NCBI GenBank assembly: GCA_026392825.1
Contig: JAPLBF010000010.1
Coordinates: 1 to 48,161 of the forward strand
Source of the DNA: Actinomycetota bacterium
GTDB lineage: Bacteria > Actinomycetota > Actinomycetes > Nanopelagicales > Nanopelagicaceae
DNA: 48,161 nucleotides
Reading direction: 5' to 3'
A program made the position numbers and the translations under genes. Below, one piece after another: positions 1-7,757 of this stretch (position 1 is the stretch's first letter; each line of letters opens with the position of its first letter). The notes below the pieces were generated by a model that did no database searches, was not told the origin of the DNA, and saw nothing but the letters and a program-made list of their open reading frames with translations.

Positions 1-2
1 CG

Positions 3-137
3 TCAATGGACTCATCCGGCATTTTCTGCATGAGCTTGACCGCATCCCCGCATGAGAATTTATTAAGGAAGGGCTTCAATCCTGACTCAGTCATGTCCGA
101 ACGATACAAGAGTAAATACTTAATGCGCGAGATTTAA
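3..137 (+). CDS. C-terminal end of an unidentified protein, cut by the window edge
   Basis: The frame is open from the first bases of the window to a TAA at 135-137. It encodes about 44 residues ending in KSKYLMREI and looks protein-like, mixing hydrophobic and charged residues. No family is recognised. Another frame is open to a TGA near 53, so the choice of frame is uncertain. This could be the tail of a real upstream gene or chance. Confidence 0.3.
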   Translation, partial: SMDSSGIFCMSLTASPHENLLRKGFNPDSVMSERYKSKYLMREI

Positions 138-204
138 GGTAGGAACCCTCCTGGAAGCCGACAAAAGCCATTTAGAGGCGATTGGATTCCGATTCGAACC
201 GTGG

Positions 205-411
205 ATGGAGTCTTATGAGATTCTCGTGACTTACTCGGCTCGTGAAGGTAGTGCGAATATTCCCGTAAATCATATTGAAGATGGATACTTTCTTGGTCGC
301 TGCGCTTCAAAAATGCGAGGAAGTTACAAAACTAATGAACTTACAAAACAGCAGATAGAACTTTTAGAAAAGCTTCCTGATTGGAATTGGGTTCGTAAAA
401 GCACGAGTTAA
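205..411 (+). CDS. orphan helicase-associated (HA) domain protein, probably a remnant
   Basis: The 68-residue product matches the pattern of the helicase-associated domain (HA, PF03457 type): a DGYFLGR core, then an Arg-containing basic helix, a Leu-Thr-xx-Gln-Ile helix, and a closing LPDWNW. HA domains usually occur as tandem repeats behind a DEAD/DEAH helicase and are thought to bind nucleic acid. The frame stays open upstream of the ATG to a TAA at 121-123. The extra residues, LEAIGFRFEPW, resemble the end of a preceding HA repeat, so this is probably the last repeat of a larger protein that lost its front part. No good ribosome binding site was seen for the ATG. It may be expressed as a small protein or be a pseudogene. 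Confidence 0.5.
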   Translation: MESYEILVTYSAREGSANIPVNHIEDGYFLGRCASKMRGSYKTNELTKQQIELLEKLPDWNWVRKSTS

Positions 412-474
412 GGAAATTTGCCGAGATAAAACTAGCCCTAACGCCCTTCGGTGCAAGGCTTTTCTAGTACTCGC

Positions 475-486
475 TATCCTTACCTC
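475..486 (+). promoter_or_regulatory. leaderless-type -10 of prfB
   Basis: TATCCT at 475-480 lies 6 nt before the ATG at 487, and there is no Shine-Dalgarno. It supports the 487 start over the upstream in-frame ATG at 451. Confidence 0.5.
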
Positions 487-1593
487 ATGGCCCGTGAATA
501 CGATGTCGAGATTGCTGCGATTAGCGCAACTCTTGTATCTATAGAAAAGGTCTTGGATCTGCCAAAGCTTGAGGCAGAGGCGGTTGAACTTGAGGCGGCG
601 GCGGGTGTTCCGAATTTGTGGGATGACCCAGAGGTAGCGCAGAAAGTTACGAGCAAGTTATCGCGGGTGCAGAGCACGATTGCACGGCTAAAGGGTTTGC
701 GCAGACGCGTGGAAGATCTACCTATTCTCTTTGAATTAGCAACATCTGAGCCAGATGGATCAGCGCTTTCGGATGCTGAAGGTGAATTAGATTCGGTTGT
801 TAAGGCTATTAGCGAACTCGAAGTTACTACTTTGCTTAATGGTGAATATGACGATCGCGATGCATTGATCACTATTCGTTCTGAAGCCGGTGGAGTTGAA
901 GCAGCCGACTGGGCAGAAATGCTTATGCGCATGTATTTGCGTTACTGCGAACGCCACGAGTATAAAGTCGATGTATTGGAAACTTCTTATGCAGAAGAAG
1001 CAGGGATCAAATCGACAACTTTTAGAGTTAGCGCACCTTATGCATATGGAACTATCTCCGTGGAACAAGGAACTCATCGCTTAGTTCGAATTTCTCCATT
1101 TGATTCGCAATCTCGCCGCCACACATCATTTGCTGGCGTTGAGGTTGTGCCAGTTGTGGAACAGAGTGATCACATTGAAATTGATGAGAAAGAGATTCGC
1201 GTTGATGTTTACCGCTCATCGGGTCCCGGGGGACAGGGTGTTAACACAACCGACTCAGCTGTTCGTTTGACGCATATCCCGACTGGAATTGTTGTCTCCT
1301 GTCAGAACGAGCGTTCACAAATTCAAAACAAGGCAACAGCAATGGCGGTTTTACAATCCAAATTGTTAGAACGCCGTCGCCAAGAAGAACAAGCCAAGAT
1401 CAATGCTTTAAAGGGTGACAATTCAGGTTCTTGGGGAAACCAGATGCGCTCATATGTTTTGGCTCCGTATCAAATGGTTAAGGATCTGCGAAATAACCAC
1501 GAAACAGGAAATACTTCTGCTGTATTGAATGGTGAAATCGATGATTTCATTGAAGCGGGAATTCGCTGGCGTCGCTCTAGTTCCAGTAATTAA
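487..1593 (+). CDS. prfB: peptide chain release factor 2 (RF2)
   Basis: RF2 reads UGA and UAA stop codons and triggers peptide release. The GGQ motif that enters the peptidyl-transferase centre is at residues 248-250, followed by the conserved [12 protein letters not shown] stretch. The stop-recognition tripeptide is SPF (in RISPFDSQ), which marks RF2; RF1 has PxT. The 368-residue length is normal. The start is placed at ATG 487 (MAREYD) because actinobacterial RF2 begins this way and a -10 sits just upstream; an in-frame ATG at 451 would add 12 unlikely residues. The gene reads through without the +1 programmed frameshift known in E. coli prfB. It heads the prfB-ftsE-ftsX-smpB-ssrA order. 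Confidence 0.95.
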   Translation: MAREYDVEIAAISATLVSIEKVLDLPKLEAEAVELEAAAGVPNLWDDPEVAQKVTSKLSRVQSTIARLKGLRRRVEDLPILFELATSEPDGSALSDAEGELDSVVKAISELEVTTLLNGEYDDRDALITIRSEAGGVEAADWAEMLMRMYLRYCERHEYKVDVLETSYAEEAGIKSTTFRVSAPYAYGTISVEQGTHRLVRISPFDSQSRRHTSFAGVEVVPVVEQSDHIEIDEKEIRVDVYRSSGPGGQGVNTTDSAVRLTHIPTGIVVSCQNERSQIQNKATAMAVLQSKLLERRRQEEQAKINALKGDNSGSWGNQMRSYVLAPYQMVKDLRNNHETGNTSAVLNGEIDDFIEAGIRWRRSSSSN

Positions 1594-1745
1594 TTTCACA
1601 AGTAAGCGTGTAATTACTCGGTGAATCTGCGCAATTTGCGCCGATATCAGGCGCTTTTCCCTCTTCTATACCTAAACTAGGCCTCAGTACGGCAGCCATA
1701 ACTTCCCCCATATCCATGGCGCCCAAGAGGAACGAAGGAGTTCGT

Positions 1746-2435
1746 GTGATTCGCTTTGAGAATGTGACGAAGCTTTATTCGGGTCAAGACCGCCCAGCGC
1801 TAGATACCGTTTCATTAGAAATTGTTAAGGGCGAGTTTGTATTCCTTGTTGGTCTTTCAGGTTCTGGTAAGTCAACTTTCCTTCGCTTGATCTTGCGCGA
1901 AGAGCGACCAACCTCGGGAATTATTCACGTGGCTGGAAAAGACCTTGGTAAGTTAGCAAACCATAAAGTTCCTGAACTACGTCGCCAAGTTGGAACAGTC
2001 TTTCAAGATTTCCGTTTGCTGCAGAATAAAACAATTGCCGAAAACGTTGCTTTTACATTGCATGTACTTGGGTATTCAAAGCGCGAGATTGCACGCGAAG
2101 TTCCTGAAGTTTTAGAGTTAGTTGGTTTGGAAGATAAAGGCGATCGCATGCCAAATGAGATCTCAGGCGGAGAACAGCAGCGCGTAGCGATTGCTCGCGC
2201 ATATGTAAGTCGCCCGGCGATCATAATCGCCGATGAACCAACCGGAAACCTTGATCCAGCTACTTCTGTCGGAATTATGAAATTGCTCGATCGCATTAAC
2301 CGCGAGGGCACCACAGTATTGATGGCTACTCACGACGCGGGAATCGTTGATCAGATGCGTAAGCGCGTTATTGAGTTAGACAGCGGCCACGTGATTCGTG
2401 ACCAGGTACGCGGTGTCTATGGATACACGGGCTAA
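1746..2435 (+). CDS. ftsE: cell division ATP-binding protein FtsE
   Basis: This is the ATPase half of the FtsEX complex at the division septum, which activates peptidoglycan hydrolases. The 229-residue protein has Walker [10 protein letters not shown], a Q-loop region (VFQDFRLL), the ABC signature SGGEQQR, Walker [13 protein letters not shown] and the switch histidine in ATHD. The start is set at GTG 1746 ([11 protein letters not shown]), as in other actinobacterial FtsE proteins, with AAGGAG at 1735-1740. An in-frame ATG at 1716 would add ten residues unlike the family. ftsX follows after 27 nt. Confidence 0.95.
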   Translation: MIRFENVTKLYSGQDRPALDTVSLEIVKGEFVFLVGLSGSGKSTFLRLILREERPTSGIIHVAGKDLGKLANHKVPELRRQVGTVFQDFRLLQNKTIAENVAFTLHVLGYSKREIAREVPEVLELVGLEDKGDRMPNEISGGEQQRVAIARAYVSRPAIIIADEPTGNLDPATSVGIMKLLDRINREGTTVLMATHDAGIVDQMRKRVIELDSGHVIRDQVRGVYGYTG

Positions 2436-2450
2436 GCGGATTTAAGGGGA

Positions 2451-2462
2451 TAGGGTAAATAC
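2451..2462 (+). promoter_or_regulatory. possible internal leaderless -10 of ftsX
   Basis: TAGGGT at 2451-2456 is 6 nt before the ftsX ATG at 2463. No -35 is visible, so it could be chance inside the ftsEX operon. Confidence 0.3.
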
Positions 2463-3365
2463 ATGCGCGCAAGATTTTTACTTAGTGAAGTTGGAATTGG
2501 ACTTCGCCGTAACCTAACAATGACCTTTGCGGTCATTGTTACAACCGCTATCTCACTTTCGCTTCTAGGCATCGGTTTACTATCGAATTCACAAGTAAAT
2601 GCGATGAAGGATTATTGGTATGACAAGATCGAAGTTTCCGTCTATCTCTGTGGTTCTCTATCGGAATCCCCAAGTTGCGCTGGCGGTGTGGTTAATTCAG
2701 AACAGCGTCTTGGCATCAAGAGTGATCTTGAAGCCTTGCCAGTCGTGCAGAGCGTTTTCTACGAATCACAATCTGAGGCATACACACGCTTCCAAGAACG
2801 TTTTAAGGATTCAGCAATCGCACAAAATGTGACTGCAGATCAGCTTCCGGAGTCATTCCGCGTTAAGTTAAAAGACCCGACTCAATATGCAGTTGTAGTA
2901 AGCGCATTCTCTGGCCGCCCTGGTGTTGACGTTGTGCAGGATCAGAGAAGTATTTTGGAGAAGTTCTTTAAGTTGTTAAATGTGCTCCGCAATGGTGCTT
3001 TATTAGTTGGACTCTTCTCAGTATTAACTGCTGGGCTATTGATTTCAAATACTTTACGTATCGCAGCCTTTAACCGTCGCCGTGAAACCGGTGTAATGAA
3101 GCTCGTCGGTGCATCGTCTTGGTCTATCCAACTTCCATTCTTGCTTGAAGGAATTATCTCCGCGCTAATCGGTTGGGTATTTGCAACCGGTCTTTTGGCA
3201 GGGCTCAAGAGCGTGATTGATTCAAAGGTCGCACCACTTCTTACCTTTACCAACTTCTTCGGTTGGAATGAAGTCTGGGTCGCCTCTGCGTGGATATTGA
3301 TTGCTGGCTTAGGTGTATCCACGATCGCCTCTGCTGTGACGCTGCGCCGATATCTCAAGGTCTAA
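2463..3365 (+). CDS. ftsX: cell division protein FtsX
   Basis: FtsX is the membrane partner of FtsE and passes the ATPase cycle to cell-wall hydrolases outside the membrane. The 300-residue protein has an N-terminal transmembrane helix (about residues 18-40), then an extracytoplasmic domain with two cysteines (CGSLSESPSC) that could form a disulfide. Three C-terminal helices of the FtsX/MacB permease type follow, with the cytoplasmic FNRRRETGVMKLVGAS loop between the first two. Size and topology are standard for actinobacteria. Confidence 0.95.
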   Translation: MRARFLLSEVGIGLRRNLTMTFAVIVTTAISLSLLGIGLLSNSQVNAMKDYWYDKIEVSVYLCGSLSESPSCAGGVVNSEQRLGIKSDLEALPVVQSVFYESQSEAYTRFQERFKDSAIAQNVTADQLPESFRVKLKDPTQYAVVVSAFSGRPGVDVVQDQRSILEKFFKLLNVLRNGALLVGLFSVLTAGLLISNTLRIAAFNRRRETGVMKLVGASSWSIQLPFLLEGIISALIGWVFATGLLAGLKSVIDSKVAPLLTFTNFFGWNEVWVASAWILIAGLGVSTIASAVTLRRYLKV

Positions 3366-3377
3366 ACGAGTTCTGCC

Positions 3378-3857
3378 GTGGTGAAAGAGGTCGGTCGCAA
3401 ACTCATCGCGCAGAATAAAAAAGCACGCCACGATTATTCAATTGAAGAAGTCTTTGAATGTGGCCTTGTCTTAACCGGCACTGAAGTTAAATCCCTTCGC
3501 GCTGGCCGAGCATCTTTAATTGATGGTTATGCCACCGTTGAAAATGGCGAACTCTGGTTGGCCGGAGTTCACATTCCTGAATACACCCAAGGAACTTGGA
3601 CTAATCACGAAACTCGACGCAAACGTAAGTTACTCGTGCATTTGCAAGAGATAAAGAAATTGCATATAAAGATTAAAGAAGGTGGCGTAACGCTTATTCC
3701 TTTGCAGCTGTACTTCAACAACGGAAAAGCAAAAGTAGAGATCGCGGTTGCACGTGGAAAGAAAGCGCACGATAAACGCGACTCTTTGATGGAGCGCCAA
3801 GCAAACCGCGAAGTTGAACGCGAGATTTCACGCCGTCGCTCAGGCAAAGATCAATAA
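3378..3857 (+). CDS. smpB: SsrA-binding protein SmpB
   Basis: SmpB binds tmRNA and brings it to stalled ribosomes for trans-translation. The 159-residue protein has the signature opening [17 protein letters not shown], the [15 protein letters not shown] strand-helix core and a basic C-terminal tail ([15 protein letters not shown]). It starts at GTG 3378 or the next GTG at 3381, 12 nt after the ftsX stop. Its RNA partner ssrA lies directly downstream. Confidence 0.95.
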   Translation: MVKEVGRKLIAQNKKARHDYSIEEVFECGLVLTGTEVKSLRAGRASLIDGYATVENGELWLAGVHIPEYTQGTWTNHETRRKRKLLVHLQEIKKLHIKIKEGGVTLIPLQLYFNNGKAKVEIAVARGKKAHDKRDSLMERQANREVEREISRRRSGKDQ

Positions 3858-3861
3858 CGCA

Positions 3862-3886
3862 CGCTTAATAATTAGCGATTTTTAAA
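3862..3886 (+). terminator. weak hairpin after smpB
   Basis: CGCT and AGCG arms around an AT-rich loop are followed by ATTTTTA. The stem is short and imperfect, so this is only a possible terminator between smpB and ssrA. Confidence 0.25.
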
Positions 3887-3909
3887 GCGTCGGTGGGCGG
3901 CGTTACACT
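3881..3909 (+). promoter_or_regulatory. probable ssrA promoter
   Basis: TTTAAA (3881-3886) and TACACT (3904-3909) are 17 nt apart, about 40 nt before the mature 5' end of tmRNA. That fits a precursor trimmed by RNase P. It is inferred from spacing only. Confidence 0.35.
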
Positions 3910-3950
3910 TAGCCCACAACTTAATAGTGGAAATAGCTTTCCACACCCAT

Positions 3951-4322
3951 GGGGGTGAACGGTCTCGACTTTGGTTGTTGAGGCAGGGGAAGCGGGCCGA
4001 GGAAGCCAGGATGATCTCGTTAACCAATAACCTGTGCAAAAAATAATCGTCAGTACAACTGCCGATGATCTCACTCTTGCTGCCTAAGCAAGCTCTGTGA
4101 TCCGTTAGCCCAGACTCGCCTTCGTTCTGGAATCTAGCGCCGATAGAGGGCTCTTCACGGTGGTGGCGTTGCGAACATCACCGGAGAACAGTTTCGCAAA
4201 TGAGTTTGTCGAATACTTGTGTGCAAGAGATTCGGAACTGAGAAAACGATAGCCACACTACGCCCGTAGAAGCCCTGTTTTAATTCCGAAGGACCCGGGT
4301 TCGATTCCCGGCACCTCCACCA
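3951..4322 (+). ncRNA. ssrA: transfer-messenger RNA (tmRNA, SsrA)
   Basis: This RNA acts as tRNA-Ala and mRNA to free stalled ribosomes and tag the product for proteolysis. The 5' end GGGGGTGAACGGTCTCGAC and the 3' end CACCTCC-ACCA pair over 7 bp with one G-U, and CCA is encoded at 4320-4322. The T-arm GGGTTCGATTCCC is clear. A tag reading frame ends at 4061-4087 as A-D-D-L-T-L-A-A-stop, the expected protease-recognition ending. The resume codon upstream is not certain: this frame has a TAA at about 4028, and the obvious GCA lies in a different frame. No integrase or att duplication is seen at its 3' end. Confidence 0.93.
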
Positions 4323-4324
4323 GT

Positions 4325-4609
4325 TTATTTCTTTCTAAAGAACTCTCGTTTTAGTACAAAAAAGTTTAAGGCAAATGCGGCTGCTATAAAGAGTTTTGGC
4401 CCTAAAGGTATTTGACTGAATACGAGCATAAACGAAACAAAAGATCCTGCTAAGGCAGTAACCACAACTAGAACTCTGCGAATTATCCAGAGTATCTTCT
4501 TCTCTTGTGAGTAATTCCAAACTGTTTTAGTGGTCAAGATGATTCCGAGCGGACCTGAGAGAAATACAGTACTCATCAAGATAAGTACAAGCATCGCTAG
4601 TGATTCCAT
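4325..4609 (-). CDS. small membrane protein, unknown function
   Basis: The 94-residue product was not recognised. It has a hydrophobic N-terminus (MESLAMLVLILMSTVFL), a second hydrophobic stretch (VLVVVTALAGSFVSFMLVF), a third (KLFIAAAFALNFFVL), and a basic tail, so two to three membrane helices are likely. It ends only 2 nt from the tmRNA 3' end on the opposite strand. It follows the GNAT gene on the same strand by 4 nt and has its own candidate -10. Confidence 0.6.
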   Translation of the reverse strand: MESLAMLVLILMSTVFLSGPLGIILTTKTVWNYSQEKKILWIIRRVLVVVTALAGSFVSFMLVFSQIPLGPKLFIAAAFALNFFVLKREFFRKK

Positions 4610-4621
4610 TTATTTAGTCTA
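4610..4621 (-). promoter_or_regulatory. leaderless-type -10 of the small membrane protein gene
   Basis: On the minus strand TAGACT (4621-4616) is 6 nt before the ATG at 4609. It overlaps the last codons of the upstream acetyltransferase gene. Confidence 0.4.
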
Positions 4622-5186
4622 ACCTTACCCAGCTTTGGTCTAGCGCTGAGAACATAATCATATCTATCTGGTTGCCATTAGATCGCGTAACTCTCTGACG
4701 CAGAACACCTTCGCGCTCGTAACCAGCAGAAATCAAAAGTTTCTGAGAAGCGGTGTTCTCTAAATCAACTGCTGCTTCGATGCGCTTAAAACCTAAAGTA
4801 TCGAAGCCATATCCGGTCAGAATTTTTGTTGCCATTGTGGCAATGCCTTGGCCACGCATCTTTTCATCCATCCAGTAGCCGATTTCAGCGCGATGGTTAT
4901 CAATACTTATTGTGTGAAGCGAGATAACGCCTGCGAATTCCTTCTCATCGCCAACCCCAAATTCAATTACAAACGGTATTTCGCGCTGTAATTCAATCGA
5001 TGCTGGAATTCTCTGGAAGTAATCGAGGGCGTGAGACATTGTGTAATTGACCGGAACCGTTGTAAATCTTGGAATTAGCGGGTCTTGGCAAGCCAAATAG
5101 ATGGCGTTGACATCTTTTTCTTCAGGTGCCCGCAAGGTATATCTGCCATATTGCAGAGAAGGTATTTCACTTGGCCACCAGATCAT
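4614..5186 (-). CDS. GNAT acetyltransferase, RimJ/RimL type
   Basis: The 190-residue protein has the full GNAT fold of the RimJ/RimL (acetyltransf_3) branch: opening TLRAPEEKDVNAIY, strand 4 AEIGYWMDEKMRGQGIAT containing the acetyl-CoA pyrophosphate-binding RGQGIA loop, and the closing IEAAVDLENTASQKLLISAGYEREG. Such enzymes acetylate the N-terminus of ribosomal proteins or small amines; the substrate cannot be told from sequence. It is cytoplasmic, with no signal peptide. Confidence 0.85.
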   Translation of the reverse strand: MIWWPSEIPSLQYGRYTLRAPEEKDVNAIYLACQDPLIPRFTTVPVNYTMSHALDYFQRIPASIELQREIPFVIEFGVGDEKEFAGVISLHTISIDNHRAEIGYWMDEKMRGQGIATMATKILTGYGFDTLGFKRIEAAVDLENTASQKLLISAGYEREGVLRQRVTRSNGNQIDMIMFSALDQSWVRLD

Positions 5187-5198
5187 GACTTAAGTATG
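5187..5198 (-). promoter_or_regulatory. leaderless-type -10 of the GNAT gene
   Basis: On the minus strand CATACT (5198-5193) sits 6 nt before the ATG at 5186. No Shine-Dalgarno is present. Confidence 0.45.
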
Positions 5199-5222
5199 GA
5201 CTAGCGAGAGAGCGACTGGGGC

Positions 5223-6557
5223 TTAAATTGTTTCGCCAATCGGACGAGCGGGCGTTAAATAGATTTTTCCAAGTGGTGAAGTCCAAGTGCAAGATCCATC
5301 AGCGCGGCTGACTACATTCCATCCATCATGAGTTTTGAGGCGATGATGTCTTCGGCAGAGCGCGCCTAAGTTTTCTGGTGATGTGCCTCCGCCAGATTCC
5401 CAACTTTGCGCGTGATCTATATCTGAAAGCGCCGCGGATCTTCGACAACCTGGGAAACGACAAGTTCGATCACGGGCAATTAAGAAATCTATGAGAGCTT
5501 GCGGAGGTTCGTAACTCTGCCTGCCGTAATCCAATAAATTCCCGGTCTGTGGATCTGTAATAAATCGTTTCCACTTTCCATCAGCTGCTAATTCGCGCGC
5601 GACGGATGCGGGTATTGCGCCATAACCTGCGAGTTGTCCTGGGTTTTCGGCAAGACCCAAGAGCGTAGGTAGATCTATGGTTACATTTACAGAAATTGGA
5701 CGGCGATGCGGTGTGACTATCTCTGCAGCGCTAGAAAGGTAGGCGCTAGCGATCGCTGTTAGGGCATCGGCTCGTTTCATATCTGAGCTTCTTGGGTCGG
5801 ACTTTGCGTCAGTGCCTTGCTCGGCGTTTGCGGCGCGAATAAAACTTTCAATTGAGTTCATAACAATTTGCGCATCGGCGGCAGGGAGAATTGCAACGAT
5901 TGTTGAAATGCCATCACTTTCCGTGTAACAGCTAACTTTTCGGGTATCTCGTGCGCGGGCAACTGTTTCTTCAAAAGTTTCGGGGGAGATACGAGCGATA
6001 GTGGTTCGAACTTGGTTGGCGACTTGTCCCGGTGTATGAAATTCAGCATGTGCGATGGCGCGCTGTTCAATCTCAAAGATTGCAGATTCTGGTAACCCAT
6101 CACGAATTGCAGCAGCGGTTTCTTTAGCAATGACCGTTGCATGTGCAGGTGAAATTTCGCCAGTCGCTAGCGCCGAACAGGTATTTGGAAGATGGTTAAC
6201 GAGAGTTCGCGCCACATCGATTCGTGATTGCGCCGTTGTTGGGGCAAGTCGGAGCGCGGTTGAAATATCTTCGCGCTCGGCATCATCTACGCCGAAGAAT
6301 GGATCGGTGCCATTTGGCTTGCTCGAATCGCAACCTGCAACAGCGACAATTGCCCGTTGCATCAAGGCCTGTAACCAACCAGTTTGTCGTTCGAGGGCAG
6401 TTAAATAATCGATTCGATCTGATGGGGATAGTTCTTGCGGATTAATTGCAACAAGGGCGGTTAGAGTTGCGATTCCTGGCATCGCACTTAGTAGTTCAAC
6501 AATTGTGGGGGCAAACGCGACTTGCTCTTGATTGGTTAAGCGCAGCGCCGTTGTCAT
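5223..6557 (-). CDS. DUF222 / HNH endonuclease domain protein (13E12 repeat type)
   Basis: The 444-residue protein has an N-terminal DUF222 region of helices and a C-terminal HNH nuclease motif: RDRTCRFPGCRR with the zinc-type cysteines, then DIDHAQSWESGG and NLGALCRRHHRLKTH. This family is common in actinobacteria, sometimes in many copies, and its role is not established; DNA cleavage is inferred from the HNH motif. The start is set at ATG 6557 (MTTALRLTNQEQ), with CAGTAT 7 nt upstream. An in-frame ATG at 6587 and another at 6617 would add 10 or 20 residues. No flanking repeats suggest mobility. Confidence 0.85.
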   Translation of the reverse strand: MTTALRLTNQEQVAFAPTIVELLSAMPGIATLTALVAINPQELSPSDRIDYLTALERQTGWLQALMQRAIVAVAGCDSSKPNGTDPFFGVDDAEREDISTALRLAPTTAQSRIDVARTLVNHLPNTCSALATGEISPAHATVIAKETAAAIRDGLPESAIFEIEQRAIAHAEFHTPGQVANQVRTTIARISPETFEETVARARDTRKVSCYTESDGISTIVAILPAADAQIVMNSIESFIRAANAEQGTDAKSDPRSSDMKRADALTAIASAYLSSAAEIVTPHRRPISVNVTIDLPTLLGLAENPGQLAGYGAIPASVARELAADGKWKRFITDPQTGNLLDYGRQSYEPPQALIDFLIARDRTCRFPGCRRSAALSDIDHAQSWESGGGTSPENLGALCRRHHRLKTHDGWNVVSRADGSCTWTSPLGKIYLTPARPIGETI

Positions 6558-6607
6558 AGGCCAGATACTGCACCTATCGGCTGACATAAATTCGGCTAAA
6601 TGCAGGT

Positions 6608-6616
6608 TTATCCACA
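6608..6616 (+). other. single perfect DnaA-box sequence
   Basis: TTATCCACA matches the E. coli DnaA box consensus exactly. It lies just upstream of the HNH gene start on the opposite strand. It is isolated and no AT-rich unwinding region or box cluster was seen, so it is not an origin. Confidence 0.3.
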
Positions 6617-6638
6617 CCTTCTGCGAGATTACTTTAAG

Positions 6639-6686
6639 TTGCAGGTAGTTGAACTTTCAACTACTATTGTGCTTACGAAAAAGGAG
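6639..6686 (+). promoter_or_regulatory. pirin promoter with an operator-like palindrome in the spacer
   Basis: The -35 TTGCAG (6639-6644) and -10 TACTAT (6662-6667) are exactly 17 nt apart. A palindrome with 9-bp arms GTAGTTGAA / TTCAACTAC and a 2-nt centre (6645-6664) fills the spacer and runs into the -10. A repressor bound there would block RNA polymerase. The ribosome binding site AAGGAG is at 6681-6686, 5 nt before the ATG. The regulator is unknown; MarR-type dimers bind sites of this size. Confidence 0.6.
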
Positions 6687-6691
6687 TAAAA

Positions 6692-7735
6692 ATGCCTGCA
6701 GTAACCGTAAGTGATATCACCGTACTTCCTCGCGTTAGCGATGCGCCGAATTCTCGTGCACGTCGCGTAAAGAGCATTACAACTGCTCCGCAAGGTTTCG
6801 AAGGTGAAGGCTTTCCGGTTCGTCGCGCATTCGCCGGCGTTGATTTAGCAGAACTCGATCCATTTATTCACCTTGATCAAATGGGCGAAGTTGAATACGC
6901 ACCAGGTGAACCAAAGGGAACTCCTTGGCACCCACACCGCGGTTTTGAAACAGTTACATACATTATTGATGGAATCTTTGATCATAAAGATAGCAACGGC
7001 GGCGGTGGAACAATCTCTAATGGCGATACGCAATGGATGACCGCTGGTGGTGGAATTTTGCATATCGAAACTCCGCCAGAGCATTTAGTAATGAGTGGTG
7101 GTTTATTTCACGGATTCCAACTTTGGGTAAATCTTCCAGCTGCGAAGAAATGGTTACCACCTGCCTATCAAGATGTGCGCGCAAATGATGTTGCACTTTT
7201 ATCTAGTGCTGACGGTGGATCGTTAATTCGAATTATCGCTGGCGAATTAGATGGACACGTTGGACCAGGATCTACACAAACACCAATTACTTTAATTCAC
7301 GCAACTGTGGCACCTGGGGCTGAGCTTCGTCTTCCTTGGCGCAAAGATTACAACGCACTTGTTTACACAATCTCTGGTCACGGATTTGCTGGTGAAGAAG
7401 CGCGACCAGTGCAGATGGGTCAATTAACTGTTTTCGGAGACGGTGACAGCATTGTGATTCGCGCGGCAAACCAACAAGAAACTCGTTCACCAAATCTTGA
7501 ACTCTTCATTCTCGGTGGCCAACCAATTAAAGAACCAGTTGCTTGGATGGGCCCATTTGTAATGAATACCAAGGCCGAAGTGCTGCAAGCGTTTGAAGAT
7601 TTCCAGAAAGGTAAACTCGGTTCAATCCCTGCGATTTATAAGGAAGATGCCAAGCGCCCGCTGAACCGCACCGGCAAACTCGGCGGCGATGTTCTGGACG
7701 TTCATAACGCTCCAACAGACCTACAAGAGAGTTAA
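6692..7735 (+). CDS. pirin family protein (cupin)
   Basis: The 347-residue protein has the pirin double cupin. The metal ligands are visible as H80 and H82 in PWHPHRGFETVTY, and H124 and E126 in GGGILHIETPP, the same HxH...HxE pattern as human pirin. Bacterial pirins include quercetin 2,3-dioxygenases and redox-responsive proteins; the substrate cannot be read from sequence. The protein is longer than typical bacterial pirins because of a short N-terminal lead and a C-terminal tail after about residue 300. It has a strong canonical promoter and Shine-Dalgarno, unlike many neighbours, so regulated and possibly inducible expression is likely. Confidence 0.9.
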   Translation: MPAVTVSDITVLPRVSDAPNSRARRVKSITTAPQGFEGEGFPVRRAFAGVDLAELDPFIHLDQMGEVEYAPGEPKGTPWHPHRGFETVTYIIDGIFDHKDSNGGGGTISNGDTQWMTAGGGILHIETPPEHLVMSGGLFHGFQLWVNLPAAKKWLPPAYQDVRANDVALLSSADGGSLIRIIAGELDGHVGPGSTQTPITLIHATVAPGAELRLPWRKDYNALVYTISGHGFAGEEARPVQMGQLTVFGDGDSIVIRAANQQETRSPNLELFILGGQPIKEPVAWMGPFVMNTKAEVLQAFEDFQKGKLGSIPAIYKEDAKRPLNRTGKLGGDVLDVHNAPTDLQES

Positions 7736-7745
7736 TTTTCCGCGT

Positions 7746-7757
7746 TAGAATGCGCTT
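7746..7757 (+). promoter_or_regulatory. leaderless-type -10 of trhO
   Basis: TAGAAT at 7746-7751 is 6 nt before the ATG at 7758. No Shine-Dalgarno is present. Confidence 0.5.

Noticed and set aside
451-487. Programmed +1 frameshift or longer N-terminus of prfB
   Set aside because: RF2 reads in one frame without an in-frame UGA, and the 12 extra residues from ATG 451 do not match the family.
480-932. Long open frames on the opposite strand of prfB, rho, pntAA, hom, atpH and other genes
   Set aside because: They mirror strongly supported genes, have no family resemblance, and are expected from the codon pattern of the true strand.
1630-1650. Terminator after prfB at the GCGCAA/TTGCGC inverted repeat
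   Set aside because: The stem is short with a one-base loop and no T-run follows.
4300-4340. Integration site at the tmRNA 3' end
   Set aside because: tmRNA genes are common attachment sites, but no integrase, phage gene or repeat of the 3' end is present.
5223-6557. DUF222/HNH gene as a mobile intron or intein-type element
   Set aside because: It is a free-standing gene with no interrupted host gene and no flanking repeats.
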